A stretch of DNA of 8,364 bases from Polaribacter sp. (GTDB lineage Bacteria > Bacteroidota > Bacteroidia > Flavobacteriales > Flavobacteriaceae), in assembly GCA_029245665.1 (NCBI GenBank), contig JAQWOW010000139.1, positions 1-8,364 of the forward strand, given 5' to 3'. The translations under genes were made by a program, and so were the position numbers. The notes under the pieces were generated by a model. It was not told the origin of the DNA and did no database searches. It saw nothing but the letters and a program-made list of their open reading frames with translations. Below, piece by piece: positions 1 to 6,989 of the stretch; the stretch's first letter is position 1, and each line of letters starts with the position of its first letter.

Positions 1-1266
1 TAGGGTATCTCCAGGTAAAACTTTTTGTTTAAATTTTACTTTATCCATCTTCATAAAATAGGTAAGATAGTTTTCTGGATCTGGTACAGTATTTAATACT
101 AAAACTCCACCACATTGAGCCATTGATTCAACTTGTAAAACTCCGGGCATTACTGGTGAACCTGGAAAGTGGCCAACAAAATAATTTTCATTCATCGTCA
201 CGTTTTTCATCCCCACCACGTGTTTATCGGAAAGTTCTATTATTCTATCAATCAATAAGAAAGGCGGTCTATGTGGCAAAACATCCATTATTTGATGAAT
301 GTCCATCAAAGGAGTTTCATCTAAATTATATTGTGGAACATTGTTCCTTTTTTCTAATTTAATAATTTTAGCTAATTTTTTTGCAAACTGGGTATTGATT
401 AAATGTCCAGGTTTATTAGCAATCACTTTTCCTTTAATTCTAATACCTACAAGAGCTAAGTCACCAATTACGTCTAATAGCTTGTGCCTTGCAGCTTCAT
501 TAGCCCAATGTAAAGTAAGGTTGTCTAGAATGCCATTTGGTTTTATGGCAATATCATCTTTATTAAATGCTTTTTTTAGTTTTTCCATTGTGCTATCAGA
601 CAATTCTTTATCTACATATACAATAGCATTGTTTAAATCACCACCTTTAATTAGGTCATTTTCTAAAAGCATTTCAATTTCATGTAAAAAACTAAAAGTT
701 CTTGCAGCGGCTATCTCTTCTTTAAAATCAGAAATTTTAGCAAGGTTAGCATTTTGTGTCCCTAATATTTTAGTACCGAAATCGACCATAGTCGTAACTT
801 GATATTCATCTGAAGGCATTAAAATAATTTCACTACCAGTGACTTCGTCTTTGTAAGATATAATTTCTTTAACAACATATTCTTCTATATCTGCATCTTG
901 TTCTTCAATTCCTGCTTTTTCTAATGCTTCTACAAAATATTTAGAAGAACCATCCATAATAGGCGGTTCTGATGAATTAATTTCTATTAATAAATTGTCT
1001 AAATCTAATCCAACTGCGGCAGCTAATACATGTTCTGAAGTTTGAATCTGAACACCATTTTTTTCAAGGTTTGTTCCTCTTTGGGTATTGACTACATATT
1101 CTGCTTTTGCTGCAATTATTGGGGAGCCTTGAAGATCAACCCTACAAAATGCAAAGCCGTGATTTATAGGAGCTGGCTTTATCGTCATTTTCACAGTATT
1201 ACCTGTATGAATACCTACGCCAGATAAACTTACTTCTTTTTGAATTGTTTTTTGTTTCTTACTCAT
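1..1266 (-). CDS. lpxC/fabZ: Bifunctional UDP-3-O-acyl-N-acetylglucosamine deacetylase / 3-hydroxyacyl-ACP dehydratase (LpxC-FabZ fusion), 3' end cut by window edge
   Basis: The frame is open for 422 codons from ATG at 1266 to the window edge with no stop. Residues 1 to about 305 are LpxC, the zinc deacetylase that commits UDP-acyl-GlcNAc to lipid A. Visible are the general-base/zinc pair E78-H79 (TSEHVLAAA), zinc ligands H261 and D265 (AARHKLLDVIGD), and catalytic H288 (KPGH). From about residue 318 a FabZ hot-dog domain follows (LPHRPPFLLIDR), with catalytic H366 (VGHFPG) and E380 (VESMAQCGG). FabZ makes trans-2-enoyl-ACP from 3-hydroxyacyl-ACP, so the fusion joins two enzymes that use 3-hydroxyacyl chains. 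By comparison with E. coli FabZ about 40 C-terminal residues are missing off the left edge. The start lies 10 bases after the lpxD stop, preceded by an A-rich tract and no Shine-Dalgarno sequence, so it is probably co-transcribed with lpxD. The fusion is known as typical of Bacteroidota. Both active sites look intact. Confidence 0.97.
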   Translation of the reverse strand, partial: MSKKQKTIQKEVSLSGVGIHTGNTVKMTIKPAPINHGFAFCRVDLQGSPIIAAKAEYVVNTQRGTNLEKNGVQIQTSEHVLAAAVGLDLDNLLIEINSSEPPIMDGSSKYFVEALEKAGIEEQDADIEEYVVKEIISYKDEVTGSEIILMPSDEYQVTTMVDFGTKILGTQNANLAKISDFKEEIAAARTFSFLHEIEMLLENDLIKGGDLNNAIVYVDKELSDSTMEKLKKAFNKDDIAIKPNGILDNLTLHWANEAARHKLLDVIGDLALVGIRIKGKVIANKPGHLINTQFAKKLAKIIKLEKRNNVPQYNLDETPLMDIHQIMDVLPHRPPFLLIDRIIELSDKHVVGMKNVTMNENYFVGHFPGSPVMPGVLQVESMAQCGGVLVLNTVPDPENYLTYFMKMDKVKFKQKVLPGDTL

Positions 1267-1276
1267 TGTTTTTTTT

Positions 1277-2305
1277 TTATTTTTGAGTATTCAACTCTTT
1301 TTCTATATGGTTAATTTTTGATACTATTTTTGGTAAATTTTTGAAAAGAACGTAGCTTTTATTGAAATCTGAATAATTATAGGCAGGTGTTCCTTGAACA
1401 ACTAGATTGTTTTTTAAGTTTTTTGAAATACCAGATTGAGCTTGGATTTTTAGGTTGTTTCCTAAAGTTAAATGCCCTGCAATACCAACTTGTCCTCCAA
1501 TCATACAGTTTTCACCAACTTTTGTAGAACCAGCAATACCAGATTGTGCTGCAATCACTGTATTTTTTCCAATCTCTACATTGTGTGCAACTTGTATTTG
1601 ATTGTCTAATTTAACTCCCTCTCTTATAACTGTTGAGCCCATAGTAGCTCTATCTATTGTACAGGAGGAACCGATGTCTACGTTATCCTCAACAATTACA
1701 TTGCCGATTTGCGGTATTGCTTTGAATGATCCATTTTTATTTGGTGCAAAACCAAATCCATCAGATCCTATTACAGTCCCAGAATGAATTTTACAATTAT
1801 TTCCAATAATGGTTTCAGAATAAATTTTCACTCCAGAAAATAAAACACAATTATTACCGATAAATACATTATCGCCAATATAAGAATTAGGATAAATTTT
1901 TACATTTTCTCCTATTGTAACATTTTTACCAATATATGAAAATGCACCAATGTATTCATTGATACCAATTTTTGCTGAGTCAGATATAAAATAGGGAGCT
2001 TCTCTTCCTATTTTATGATCTTTTACTTGATTATAAAATGCTAACACTTTAGAAAATGCTTCGTATGCATTTTCGACACTAATTAATGTTGTGGTAATTT
2101 TTTTTTCTGGCTTAAATCCATTATCGACTATAGTAACAGAAGCACTAGTAGTATAAAGATAAGGATAATATTTTGGATTTGAAAGAAAAGTTAAAGACCC
2201 TTTTTCGCCCTCTTCTATCTTAGAAATCTTAGAAACCTCTACCTCTGGGTTTCCGACAATAGTACCTTCTAAAATGTCTGCTATTTGTTGTGCTGTAAAT
2301 TTCAT
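1277..2305 (-). CDS. lpxD: UDP-3-O-acylglucosamine N-acyltransferase LpxD
   Basis: LpxD transfers a 3-hydroxyacyl chain from ACP to the 2-amino group of UDP-3-O-acyl-glucosamine, the step after LpxC in lipid A synthesis, in the cytoplasm. The protein has an N-terminal UDP-binding domain (about residues 1-100) beginning MKFTAQQIADILEG, then a left-handed beta-helix of hexapeptide repeats (IGENVKI, IGDNVFI, IGNNCVL and others, about 112-290), then a C-terminal helix. The motif GSDGFGFAP and the catalytic histidine in QVAHNVEIG (H241) are present. I start it at ATG 2305 (342 aa, about the length of E. coli LpxD, 341 aa) rather than at the in-frame TTG at 2314, because that TTG lies inside the likely -7 promoter element and the family begins MKFTA. 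It sits 45 bases after the HD gene and 10 bases before lpxC/fabZ. It may be read from its own promoter as well as by read-through. Confidence 0.97.
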   Translation of the reverse strand: MKFTAQQIADILEGTIVGNPEVEVSKISKIEEGEKGSLTFLSNPKYYPYLYTTSASVTIVDNGFKPEKKITTTLISVENAYEAFSKVLAFYNQVKDHKIGREAPYFISDSAKIGINEYIGAFSYIGKNVTIGENVKIYPNSYIGDNVFIGNNCVLFSGVKIYSETIIGNNCKIHSGTVIGSDGFGFAPNKNGSFKAIPQIGNVIVEDNVDIGSSCTIDRATMGSTVIREGVKLDNQIQVAHNVEIGKNTVIAAQSGIAGSTKVGENCMIGGQVGIAGHLTLGNNLKIQAQSGISKNLKNNLVVQGTPAYNYSDFNKSYVLFKNLPKIVSKINHIEKELNTQK

Positions 2306-2311
2306 TATTTG

Positions 2312-2319
2312 CAAAAATA
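2312..2319 (-). promoter_or_regulatory. Candidate Bacteroidota -7 element (TATTTTTG) for lpxD
   Basis: The minus strand reads TATTTTTG, a full match to TAnnTTTG, and the lpxD ATG follows after only six bases. No TTG was found at the usual -33 distance, so the promoter is half-supported. If it is used, transcription begins at or within a few bases of the ATG, and the alternative TTG start at 2314 is excluded. Confidence 0.45.
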
Positions 2320-2350
2320 TAAAATTTATAGTGATTTGGCTAATATCATT

Positions 2351-3574
2351 CTACTTTGGATAACAAATAAAGTGTTTTATTACTGGATTTGTAAGTGCTT
2401 GAAGGTTTAATTGGTCTGAAGCTTCAGCAATATCTCTTAGATTTCCTTTTTTATTTAGGATATAAATAGGTTTTTCTTGATGGTAAGCTTGATTTTTAAT
2501 ACTATTTGAAAAAACAAAGAAACATACTTCGCTCTCAGAAAGTGGAAAATTTTTATAAACTTCAGCTTGTTTTTTATTTAAATACAATTCATTAAATTTT
2601 TCTTGCTGAATTTCAATTCGAAGTAATTTTCTATCTATAATCATTTGTGATAATAAAGAAAGTACTTTGTCTTCATGATGAACCCACTGTTTGATCGCTG
2701 ATAAAACGTCATAATCATCTAATTTAGAAAACATTTCTAATGTTTTATCATTAAAATTTACTTCAGTTATTTGATTGTATAAAAAATATTTTAAAGCAGC
2801 ACTTGCAAATAGATCTTCTCCTTTTTCAGCCAATTCTTTTGCTCTTTTTAAAACATTTACAAGCATATTTTCTGCAACTAATCCTGTTTTATGAAGATAT
2901 ACTTGCCAATACATTAACCTTCTGGCAATTAAAAACTTCTCGACAGAATAAATTCCTTTTTCTTCGATAACCAATTCATCGTTCTTAACATTCATCATAG
3001 CAATTAATCTGTCTGATGAAATATTTCCTTCTGTTACACCTGTGTAAAAACTGTCTCTTTTCAAATAATCTAATCTGTCAATATCTAACTGACTTGATAT
3101 TAATTGATATAAAAATTTGCGCGTATAATTTCCTTCAAATATTTTTATTGCCAAAGTTAATTTCCCTTCAAATTCTTTATTTAATTTCCTCATAAATTTT
3201 AAAGAAATTCCTTCATGAGAAATACCATTAACAATACTGTGCTCTAGCGCATGTGAAAAGGCTCCATGACCAATGTCATGTAATAAAATAGCAATGTAAA
3301 GTGCATTTTCTTCTTCTTTTGAAATGTCAACTTGCTTAAATTTTAATACTCTTACTGCTTTTTGCATCAGATGAATGCAACCTATTGCATGATGAAATCG
3401 TGTGTGATTTGCCCCTGGATAAACCAAATTTGTAAATCCCATTTGAGTTATTCTTCTTAAGCGCTGAAAATAAGGGTGCTCTATAAGATCATAAATTAGT
3501 GTATTGGGTATTTGTATAAACCCGTAGATAGGATCGTTTAGAATTTTTAATTTATTTGGTTTTTTAGTTTTCAA
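2351..3574 (-). CDS. HD-domain phosphohydrolase (COG1078 / SAMHD1-dGTPase-like family)
   Basis: This is an HD-superfamily metal-dependent phosphohydrolase related to dGTPases and SAMHD1; the substrate of the bacterial COG1078 group is not settled, though nucleoside triphosphates are likely. In the coordinates used here (407 aa from TTG 3574) the conserved core starts NKLKILNDPIYGF. It carries the metal/catalytic set in SAMHD1 order: H62 in TRFHHAIG, H99-D100 in LLHDIGHGAFSH (with H103 and H108), and D164 in SSQLDIDRLDYLKRD. No in-frame ATG exists upstream of the core (the first in-frame ATG encodes M45, in the RITQMGF stretch). The frame can extend to TTG 3664 (437 aa), but the extra 30 residues look like low-complexity translated intergenic DNA, and a promoter-like signal lies inside them. 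It is divergent from porX and upstream of lpxD in the same direction. The exact start is uncertain; the family call is firm. Confidence 0.9.
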   Translation of the reverse strand: MKTKKPNKLKILNDPIYGFIQIPNTLIYDLIEHPYFQRLRRITQMGFTNLVYPGANHTRFHHAIGCIHLMQKAVRVLKFKQVDISKEEENALYIAILLHDIGHGAFSHALEHSIVNGISHEGISLKFMRKLNKEFEGKLTLAIKIFEGNYTRKFLYQLISSQLDIDRLDYLKRDSFYTGVTEGNISSDRLIAMMNVKNDELVIEEKGIYSVEKFLIARRLMYWQVYLHKTGLVAENMLVNVLKRAKELAEKGEDLFASAALKYFLYNQITEVNFNDKTLEMFSKLDDYDVLSAIKQWVHHEDKVLSLLSQMIIDRKLLRIEIQQEKFNELYLNKKQAEVYKNFPLSESEVCFFVFSNSIKNQAYHQEKPIYILNKKGNLRDIAEASDQLNLQALTNPVIKHFICYPK

Positions 3575-3598
3575 TGGAAATTTTTTATCAATCTTTGG

Positions 3599-3628
3599 CA
3601 AAATACAACCATTAATTTTTTTTGGCAA
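3599..3628 (-). promoter_or_regulatory. Candidate promoter for the HD phosphohydrolase gene (TTG-N20-TATTTTG)
   Basis: On the minus strand a TTG (3628-3626) is followed after 20 bases by TATTTTG (3605-3599), then 24 bases to the proposed TTG start at 3574. The arrangement resembles the Bacteroidota -33/-7 promoter (TTG, about 19 bases, TAnnTTTG), but the -7 part is one base short of consensus. It argues for the shorter form of the HD protein. Confidence 0.3.
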
Positions 3629-3669
3629 TATTTTATTATTTTTAAAAGTAAAAAAGCATAACAAATGGT

Positions 3670-3677
3670 TACTTTTA
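3670..3677 (+). promoter_or_regulatory. Weak candidate -7 element for porX (TACTTTTA)
   Basis: TACTTTTA differs from TAnnTTTG only in the last base and lies 31 bases before the porX ATG in the space between the divergent HD gene and porX. No TTG is seen at the -33 distance. This is the best-looking candidate in the gap, but it is weak. Confidence 0.2.
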
Positions 3678-3708
3678 TCGTTGAATGTTTAAAATCTAAT
3701 AGCAAAAT

Positions 3709-5256
3709 ATGAGTAGGATACAAATTTTATGGGTTGATGATGAGATAGAATTATTAAAACCTCATATTCTTTTTCTTGAACGAAAAAACTATAAAGTAAC
3801 TTCATGTACAAATGGAACTGATGCCATAGATATGGTTGATAGTGAAAATTTTGACATCGTTTTTTTAGATGAAAACATGCCAGGTTTATCTGGTTTAGAC
3901 ACACTCACTGAAATTAAACAAAAGCAAGCCAACCTTCCTATTGTTATGATTACCAAGAGTGAGGAAGAGTATATTATGGAAGAAGCAATTGGATCTAAAA
4001 TTGCAGATTATCTAATTAAACCTGTAAATCCAAGTCAGATTTTGTTAAGTTTAAAAAAGAATTTAGATCTTTCTCGATTGATTTCCGAAAAAACCACCTC
4101 TAATTACCAACAAGAGTTTCGTAAAATTTCAATGGATCTAGCAATGGTAAACTCTTATGAAGATTGGATTGATGTATACAAAAAATTGATTCATTGGGAA
4201 CTGGAACTTGAAAATATCAGTGAGTCTGGAATGTTAGGTATTCTAGAAAGTCAAAAGTTAGAAGCAAATACTCTTTTTTATAAGTTTATAAAAAAGAATT
4301 ATGAAGACTTTCTAACAGCGCATGACAAACCTACTTTTTCACATACTTTATTTAAAGATTATGTTGTACCTGAGTTAAGCAAATCACAGGGATTATTATG
4401 GATTGTAATAGACAATTTACGATACGATCAATACAGAATTTTAGAACCATTCATTAACAATTATTACAAAAAAGATATAGAACATTCCTATTTTTCTATT
4501 TTACCAACAGCAACTCAATATGCAAGAAATGCTATTTTTTCTGGACTAATGCCTTCTGAAATGGAATCACGTTATCCAAATTTTTGGAAAAACGACACAG
4601 ACGAAGGGGGAAAGAATTTATTTGAAAATGACTTTTTATCAGCACAAATTAAAAGACTAGGATTAAACATAAAGCACGAATATTATAAAATAACAAATCT
4701 TAAAAACGGTAAAGATCTTGCGGTTAATTTTAATGGAACTAAAGAAAATGATTTAACAACTGTTGTGTATAATTTTGTTGATATGTTGTCTCATTCTAAA
4801 ACAGAAATGGAGGTTATAAAAGAATTGGCTGGAGACGATAAAGCTTATAGAAGTTTAACTTTAAGTTGGTTTAAAAATTCACCGTTGTTTGAAATCATTC
4901 AGAAAGCTCAAAATTTAGGACAAAAGTTAATTATTACAACCGATCATGGGACGATTAACTGTAAACACCCAACCAAAGTAATTGGTGATAAAAACATTAG
5001 TGCAAACCTTCGTTATAAGACAGGTAGAAGTTTATCTTACGAGGAAAAAGATGTGTATGCTGTTAGAAATCCAAAAGACATATTTTTACCAACGATTTCA
5101 ATGAACAGTGCGTATGTTTTTGCAAAAGAAGATTTATTTTTTGCGTATCCAAATAACTTTAATCATTTTGTAAAATATTATAAAAACACTTATCAGCACG
5201 GAGGTATCTCTTTAGAAGAAGTCATTATTCCATGCGTAGTTTACAGCCCGAAGTAA
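3709..5256 (+). CDS. porX: PorX, response regulator with PglZ (alkaline-phosphatase superfamily) effector domain
   Basis: PorX is the response regulator that, with the kinase PorY, controls expression and function of the type IX secretion system in Bacteroidota. The 515-residue protein has a receiver domain at about 1-120: acidic pocket D10-D11, phosphoacceptor D54 (VFLDENMPG), T82 and K104 (YLIKPVNP). A helical linker follows (about 125-220), then a PglZ domain with the metal-site residues of the alkaline phosphatase superfamily: D235 (IVIDNLRYDQ), a threonine nucleophile candidate T267 or T269 (PTATQYARN), D358 and H362 (NFVDMLSHS), D412-H413 (TTDHGT) and H497 (YQHGGISLEE). The P. gingivalis relative has been reported as an oligonucleotide phosphodiesterase; no DNA-binding output domain is visible. 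The length matches known PorX. ATG 3709 has no Shine-Dalgarno sequence. The gene is divergent from the HD gene and 76 bases before tsaE. Confidence 0.95.
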   Translation: MSRIQILWVDDEIELLKPHILFLERKNYKVTSCTNGTDAIDMVDSENFDIVFLDENMPGLSGLDTLTEIKQKQANLPIVMITKSEEEYIMEEAIGSKIADYLIKPVNPSQILLSLKKNLDLSRLISEKTTSNYQQEFRKISMDLAMVNSYEDWIDVYKKLIHWELELENISESGMLGILESQKLEANTLFYKFIKKNYEDFLTAHDKPTFSHTLFKDYVVPELSKSQGLLWIVIDNLRYDQYRILEPFINNYYKKDIEHSYFSILPTATQYARNAIFSGLMPSEMESRYPNFWKNDTDEGGKNLFENDFLSAQIKRLGLNIKHEYYKITNLKNGKDLAVNFNGTKENDLTTVVYNFVDMLSHSKTEMEVIKELAGDDKAYRSLTLSWFKNSPLFEIIQKAQNLGQKLIITTDHGTINCKHPTKVIGDKNISANLRYKTGRSLSYEEKDVYAVRNPKDIFLPTISMNSAYVFAKEDLFFAYPNNFNHFVKYYKNTYQHGGISLEEVIIPCVVYSPK

Positions 5257-5320
5257 AGAATGAATTAAAATATGAATCTAAATTCACAATAATATTTTAA
5301 TAAAAACTTGATAGGTTTCT

Positions 5321-5328
5321 TACTTTTG
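5321..5328 (+). promoter_or_regulatory. Candidate Bacteroidota -7 element (TACTTTTG) for tsaE-ald
   Basis: TACTTTTG matches TAnnTTTG exactly and is followed by only four bases before the tsaE ATG at 5333. It lies in the 76-base gap after porX, which suggests tsaE and the dehydrogenase gene have their own transcript, starting at or very near the ATG. No TTG at -33 was seen. Confidence 0.5.
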
Positions 5329-5332
5329 TAGT

Positions 5333-5740
5333 ATGAATAAAAATTATACTTTAGAAGATTTACCAACTATTGCTTCTGAAATCATTGCATCAGTTAAGTC
5401 AAAACAGCTTCTTTTTTATGGAGAAATGGGGGCTGGAAAAACTACTCTAATTAAAGAAATTTGTAATCAACTTGATGTTTTAGACACTATATCTTCTCCT
5501 ACTTTTTCACTTGTAAATGAATATAAAACTTCAAAAAATAAAAAAGTTTTTCATTTTGATTTTTATAGAATTGAAGATGAAGAAGAAGCTTTAGATATGG
5601 GCATTGAAGAATATTTTGATACTAAGAATTGGTGTTTGATTGAATGGCCAAAAAATATCAAAAATTTATTACCTTTAGATGCTGTTCAAATTTATTTATC
5701 TATTTTAGATAAAGGGCAGCGAAATATTCAATTAAAATAA
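5333..5740 (+). CDS. tsaE: tRNA threonylcarbamoyladenosine biosynthesis ATPase TsaE
   Basis: TsaE is the small P-loop ATPase that works with TsaB and TsaD to form N6-threonylcarbamoyladenosine (t6A) at position 37 of ANN-decoding tRNAs in the cytoplasm. In 135 residues it shows the Walker A loop GEMGAGKTT (30-38), the family motif SSPTFSLVNEY (54-64), the acidic/aromatic motif HFDFYRIED (74-82) with D76, and LIEWP (102-106) with E104. The length is normal for the family. The ATG follows a -7-like promoter element by four bases, and no Shine-Dalgarno sequence is present. The next gene begins 7 bases after its stop, so the two are very probably one transcript. The tsaE-dehydrogenase pairing after porX looks like a familiar flavobacterial order, which I recall rather than verified here. 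Confidence 0.96.
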   Translation: MNKNYTLEDLPTIASEIIASVKSKQLLFYGEMGAGKTTLIKEICNQLDVLDTISSPTFSLVNEYKTSKNKKVFHFDFYRIEDEEEALDMGIEEYFDTKNWCLIEWPKNIKNLLPLDAVQIYLSILDKGQRNIQLK

Positions 5741-5747
5741 ACATATT

Positions 5748-6944
5748 ATGAGTTCATTCTCTCCTTTCAGCAAAGAAGAATTACTTCCACAAGAAGAAAT
5801 GTTAGAGATTAAAAAACAAAAAGGAGAACTTTTTATTGGTTTGCCTAAAGAAACATATTTGGGAGAAAAACGTGTTTGTTTAACTCCAGATGCTGTTTCT
5901 GCTCTGTGTGCACATGGACATAGAATTGTTATAGAAACTGGCGCAGGTGCTCACGCAAATTACTCTGATCGCAAGTATTCTGAAGCCGGAGCAAAAATAT
6001 CCTATGATGTAGAAGAGGCTTTTAAATGTAATATTGTTTTAAAAGTAGCTCCACCCTCAGAGAAAGAAATTGGATATATGAATCCGAAGGCTATTTTAAT
6101 ATCCTCTTTACAATTAAAAACCCAGCATAAAAAATATTTTGAATGCCTAGAAAAAAAACGGATTACTGCTGTTGCTTTTGACTATATAAAAGATGAACAT
6201 GAAACCTATCCAATTGTAAAATCATTAAGTGAAATTGCCGGAACTGCTTCTGTTTTAATTGCTGCTGAATTAATGAGTGGAACCAATATTGGTAATGGTT
6301 TGATGTTTGGAAATATTGGAGGTGTACCTCCTACAAGTGTTGTTATTTTTGGAGCTGGTACTGTTGGTGAATATGCTGCAAGAGCAGCTTTGGGTTTGGG
6401 AGCAAGAGTTAAAGTTTTTGACAATTCAATAAGTAAACTTAGAAAATTACAGCATTCTTTAAATGCACCCATTTACACATCAACATTACAACCCAAGTCA
6501 ATTGCTAAGGCCTTAATGAGAGCTGATGTGGCAATTGGGGCTATAAGAGGTAAAAATAGATCACCAATTTGTGCTACTGAAGAAATGATAGAAACTATGA
6601 AAGAAGGTGCTGTTATTATAGATGTAAGTATTGATCGTGGCGGTTGTTTTGAAACTTCAAATATAACAACACACAAAACACCTACTTTTATAAAACACGG
6701 TGTTGTTCATTACTGTGTGCCAAATATTCCAGCTCGTTATGCTAGGACTGCTTCTTTGTCAATAAGTAATATTTTCACACCATATCTTTTGAATATTGCT
6801 GATGAAGGTGGATTTGAAAATGCAGCACGTTTTGATAAAAGTTTACGAAACGGAATGTATTTTTATCATGGAATTCTTTCCAATAAAACAGTTTCAGATT
6901 GGTTTAATTTGCCTTATAAAGATATTAATTTGTTGATTTTATAA
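5748..6944 (+). CDS. ald: Alanine dehydrogenase / NAD(P) transhydrogenase-alpha family protein, with Gln in place of the canonical catalytic His
   Basis: The family converts L-alanine plus NAD+ to pyruvate, ammonia and NADH. The 398-residue protein has an extra N-terminal stretch of about 27 residues before the catalytic domain (LFIGLPKETYLGEKRVCLTP, substrate-site R42), K99 (VLKVAPP), and a Rossmann fold with GAGTVG (202-207) and D225 at the end of the second strand, which favours NAD over NADP. VSIDRGGCFE (D296 matching D270 of M. tuberculosis Ald) and the C-terminal region also follow Ald closely. The departure is at the position of Ald H96: where Ald reads YLHLA this protein reads SLQLK, giving Q122 (codon 6111-6113). 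Q126 falls near a glutamine seen in transhydrogenase subunit alpha. The protein may therefore be an Ald with altered chemistry or a different oxidoreductase. It is 7 bases after tsaE, probably the same transcript. The family is certain; the reaction is not. Confidence 0.9.
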   Translation: MSSFSPFSKEELLPQEEMLEIKKQKGELFIGLPKETYLGEKRVCLTPDAVSALCAHGHRIVIETGAGAHANYSDRKYSEAGAKISYDVEEAFKCNIVLKVAPPSEKEIGYMNPKAILISSLQLKTQHKKYFECLEKKRITAVAFDYIKDEHETYPIVKSLSEIAGTASVLIAAELMSGTNIGNGLMFGNIGGVPPTSVVIFGAGTVGEYAARAALGLGARVKVFDNSISKLRKLQHSLNAPIYTSTLQPKSIAKALMRADVAIGAIRGKNRSPICATEEMIETMKEGAVIIDVSIDRGGCFETSNITTHKTPTFIKHGVVHYCVPNIPARYARTASLSISNIFTPYLLNIADEGGFENAARFDKSLRNGMYFYHGILSNKTVSDWFNLPYKDINLLIL

Positions 6945-6964
6945 TACACTTTAAGTAAAAAAAT

Positions 6965-6972
6965 TATCTTTG
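6965..6972 (+). promoter_or_regulatory. Candidate Bacteroidota -7 element (TATCTTTG) for the small membrane protein gene
   Basis: TATCTTTG matches TAnnTTTG and lies 17 bases before the ATG at 6990, in the 45-base gap after the dehydrogenase gene. A short leader of about ten bases would result. No TTG at the -33 distance was seen. Confidence 0.4.
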
Positions 6973-6989
6973 CTTTTCAAATTTTTATA

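Noticed and set aside
123..362. Plus-strand open frame of 79 codons antisense to the FabZ domain
   Set aside because: It overlaps the conserved FabZ motif region in antisense and has no recognisable product.
299..802. Plus-strand open frame of 167 codons
   Set aside because: It is wholly antisense to the LpxC-FabZ coding region, whose catalytic motifs are clear, and its serine/leucine-rich product resembles no family; it is a shadow of the real gene.
1042..1787. Two plus-strand 61-codon frames (1042-1227, 1602-1787)
   Set aside because: They are antisense to the LpxC N-terminus and the LpxD hexapeptide repeats; the repeat periodicity of lpxD explains the openness of the second.
1687..1990. 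Repeated IG-x-N / hexad pattern in lpxD as a possible DNA repeat array
   Set aside because: The periodicity is at protein level (left-handed beta-helix hexapeptides); the DNA copies are not identical.
2303..2314. TTG at 2314 as the lpxD start
   Set aside because: The TTG overlaps the TATTTTTG box and adds three residues before the family-typical MKFTA start at ATG 2305.
3689..3904. Minus-strand 71-codon frame over the porX receiver domain
   Set aside because: It is antisense to conserved receiver residues and has no family resemblance.
5273..5286. Short inverted repeat TGAAT-CTAA-ATTCA after porX as a terminator
   Set aside because: A five-base A/T-rich stem with no following T-run is expected by chance in DNA of this composition.
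6206..6676. Two minus-strand frames (6206-6472, 6473-6676) inside the dehydrogenase gene
   Set aside because: They are antisense to the Rossmann and VSIDRGG regions; alanine/isoleucine/proline-rich products are typical of reverse-strand reading of conserved coding DNA.
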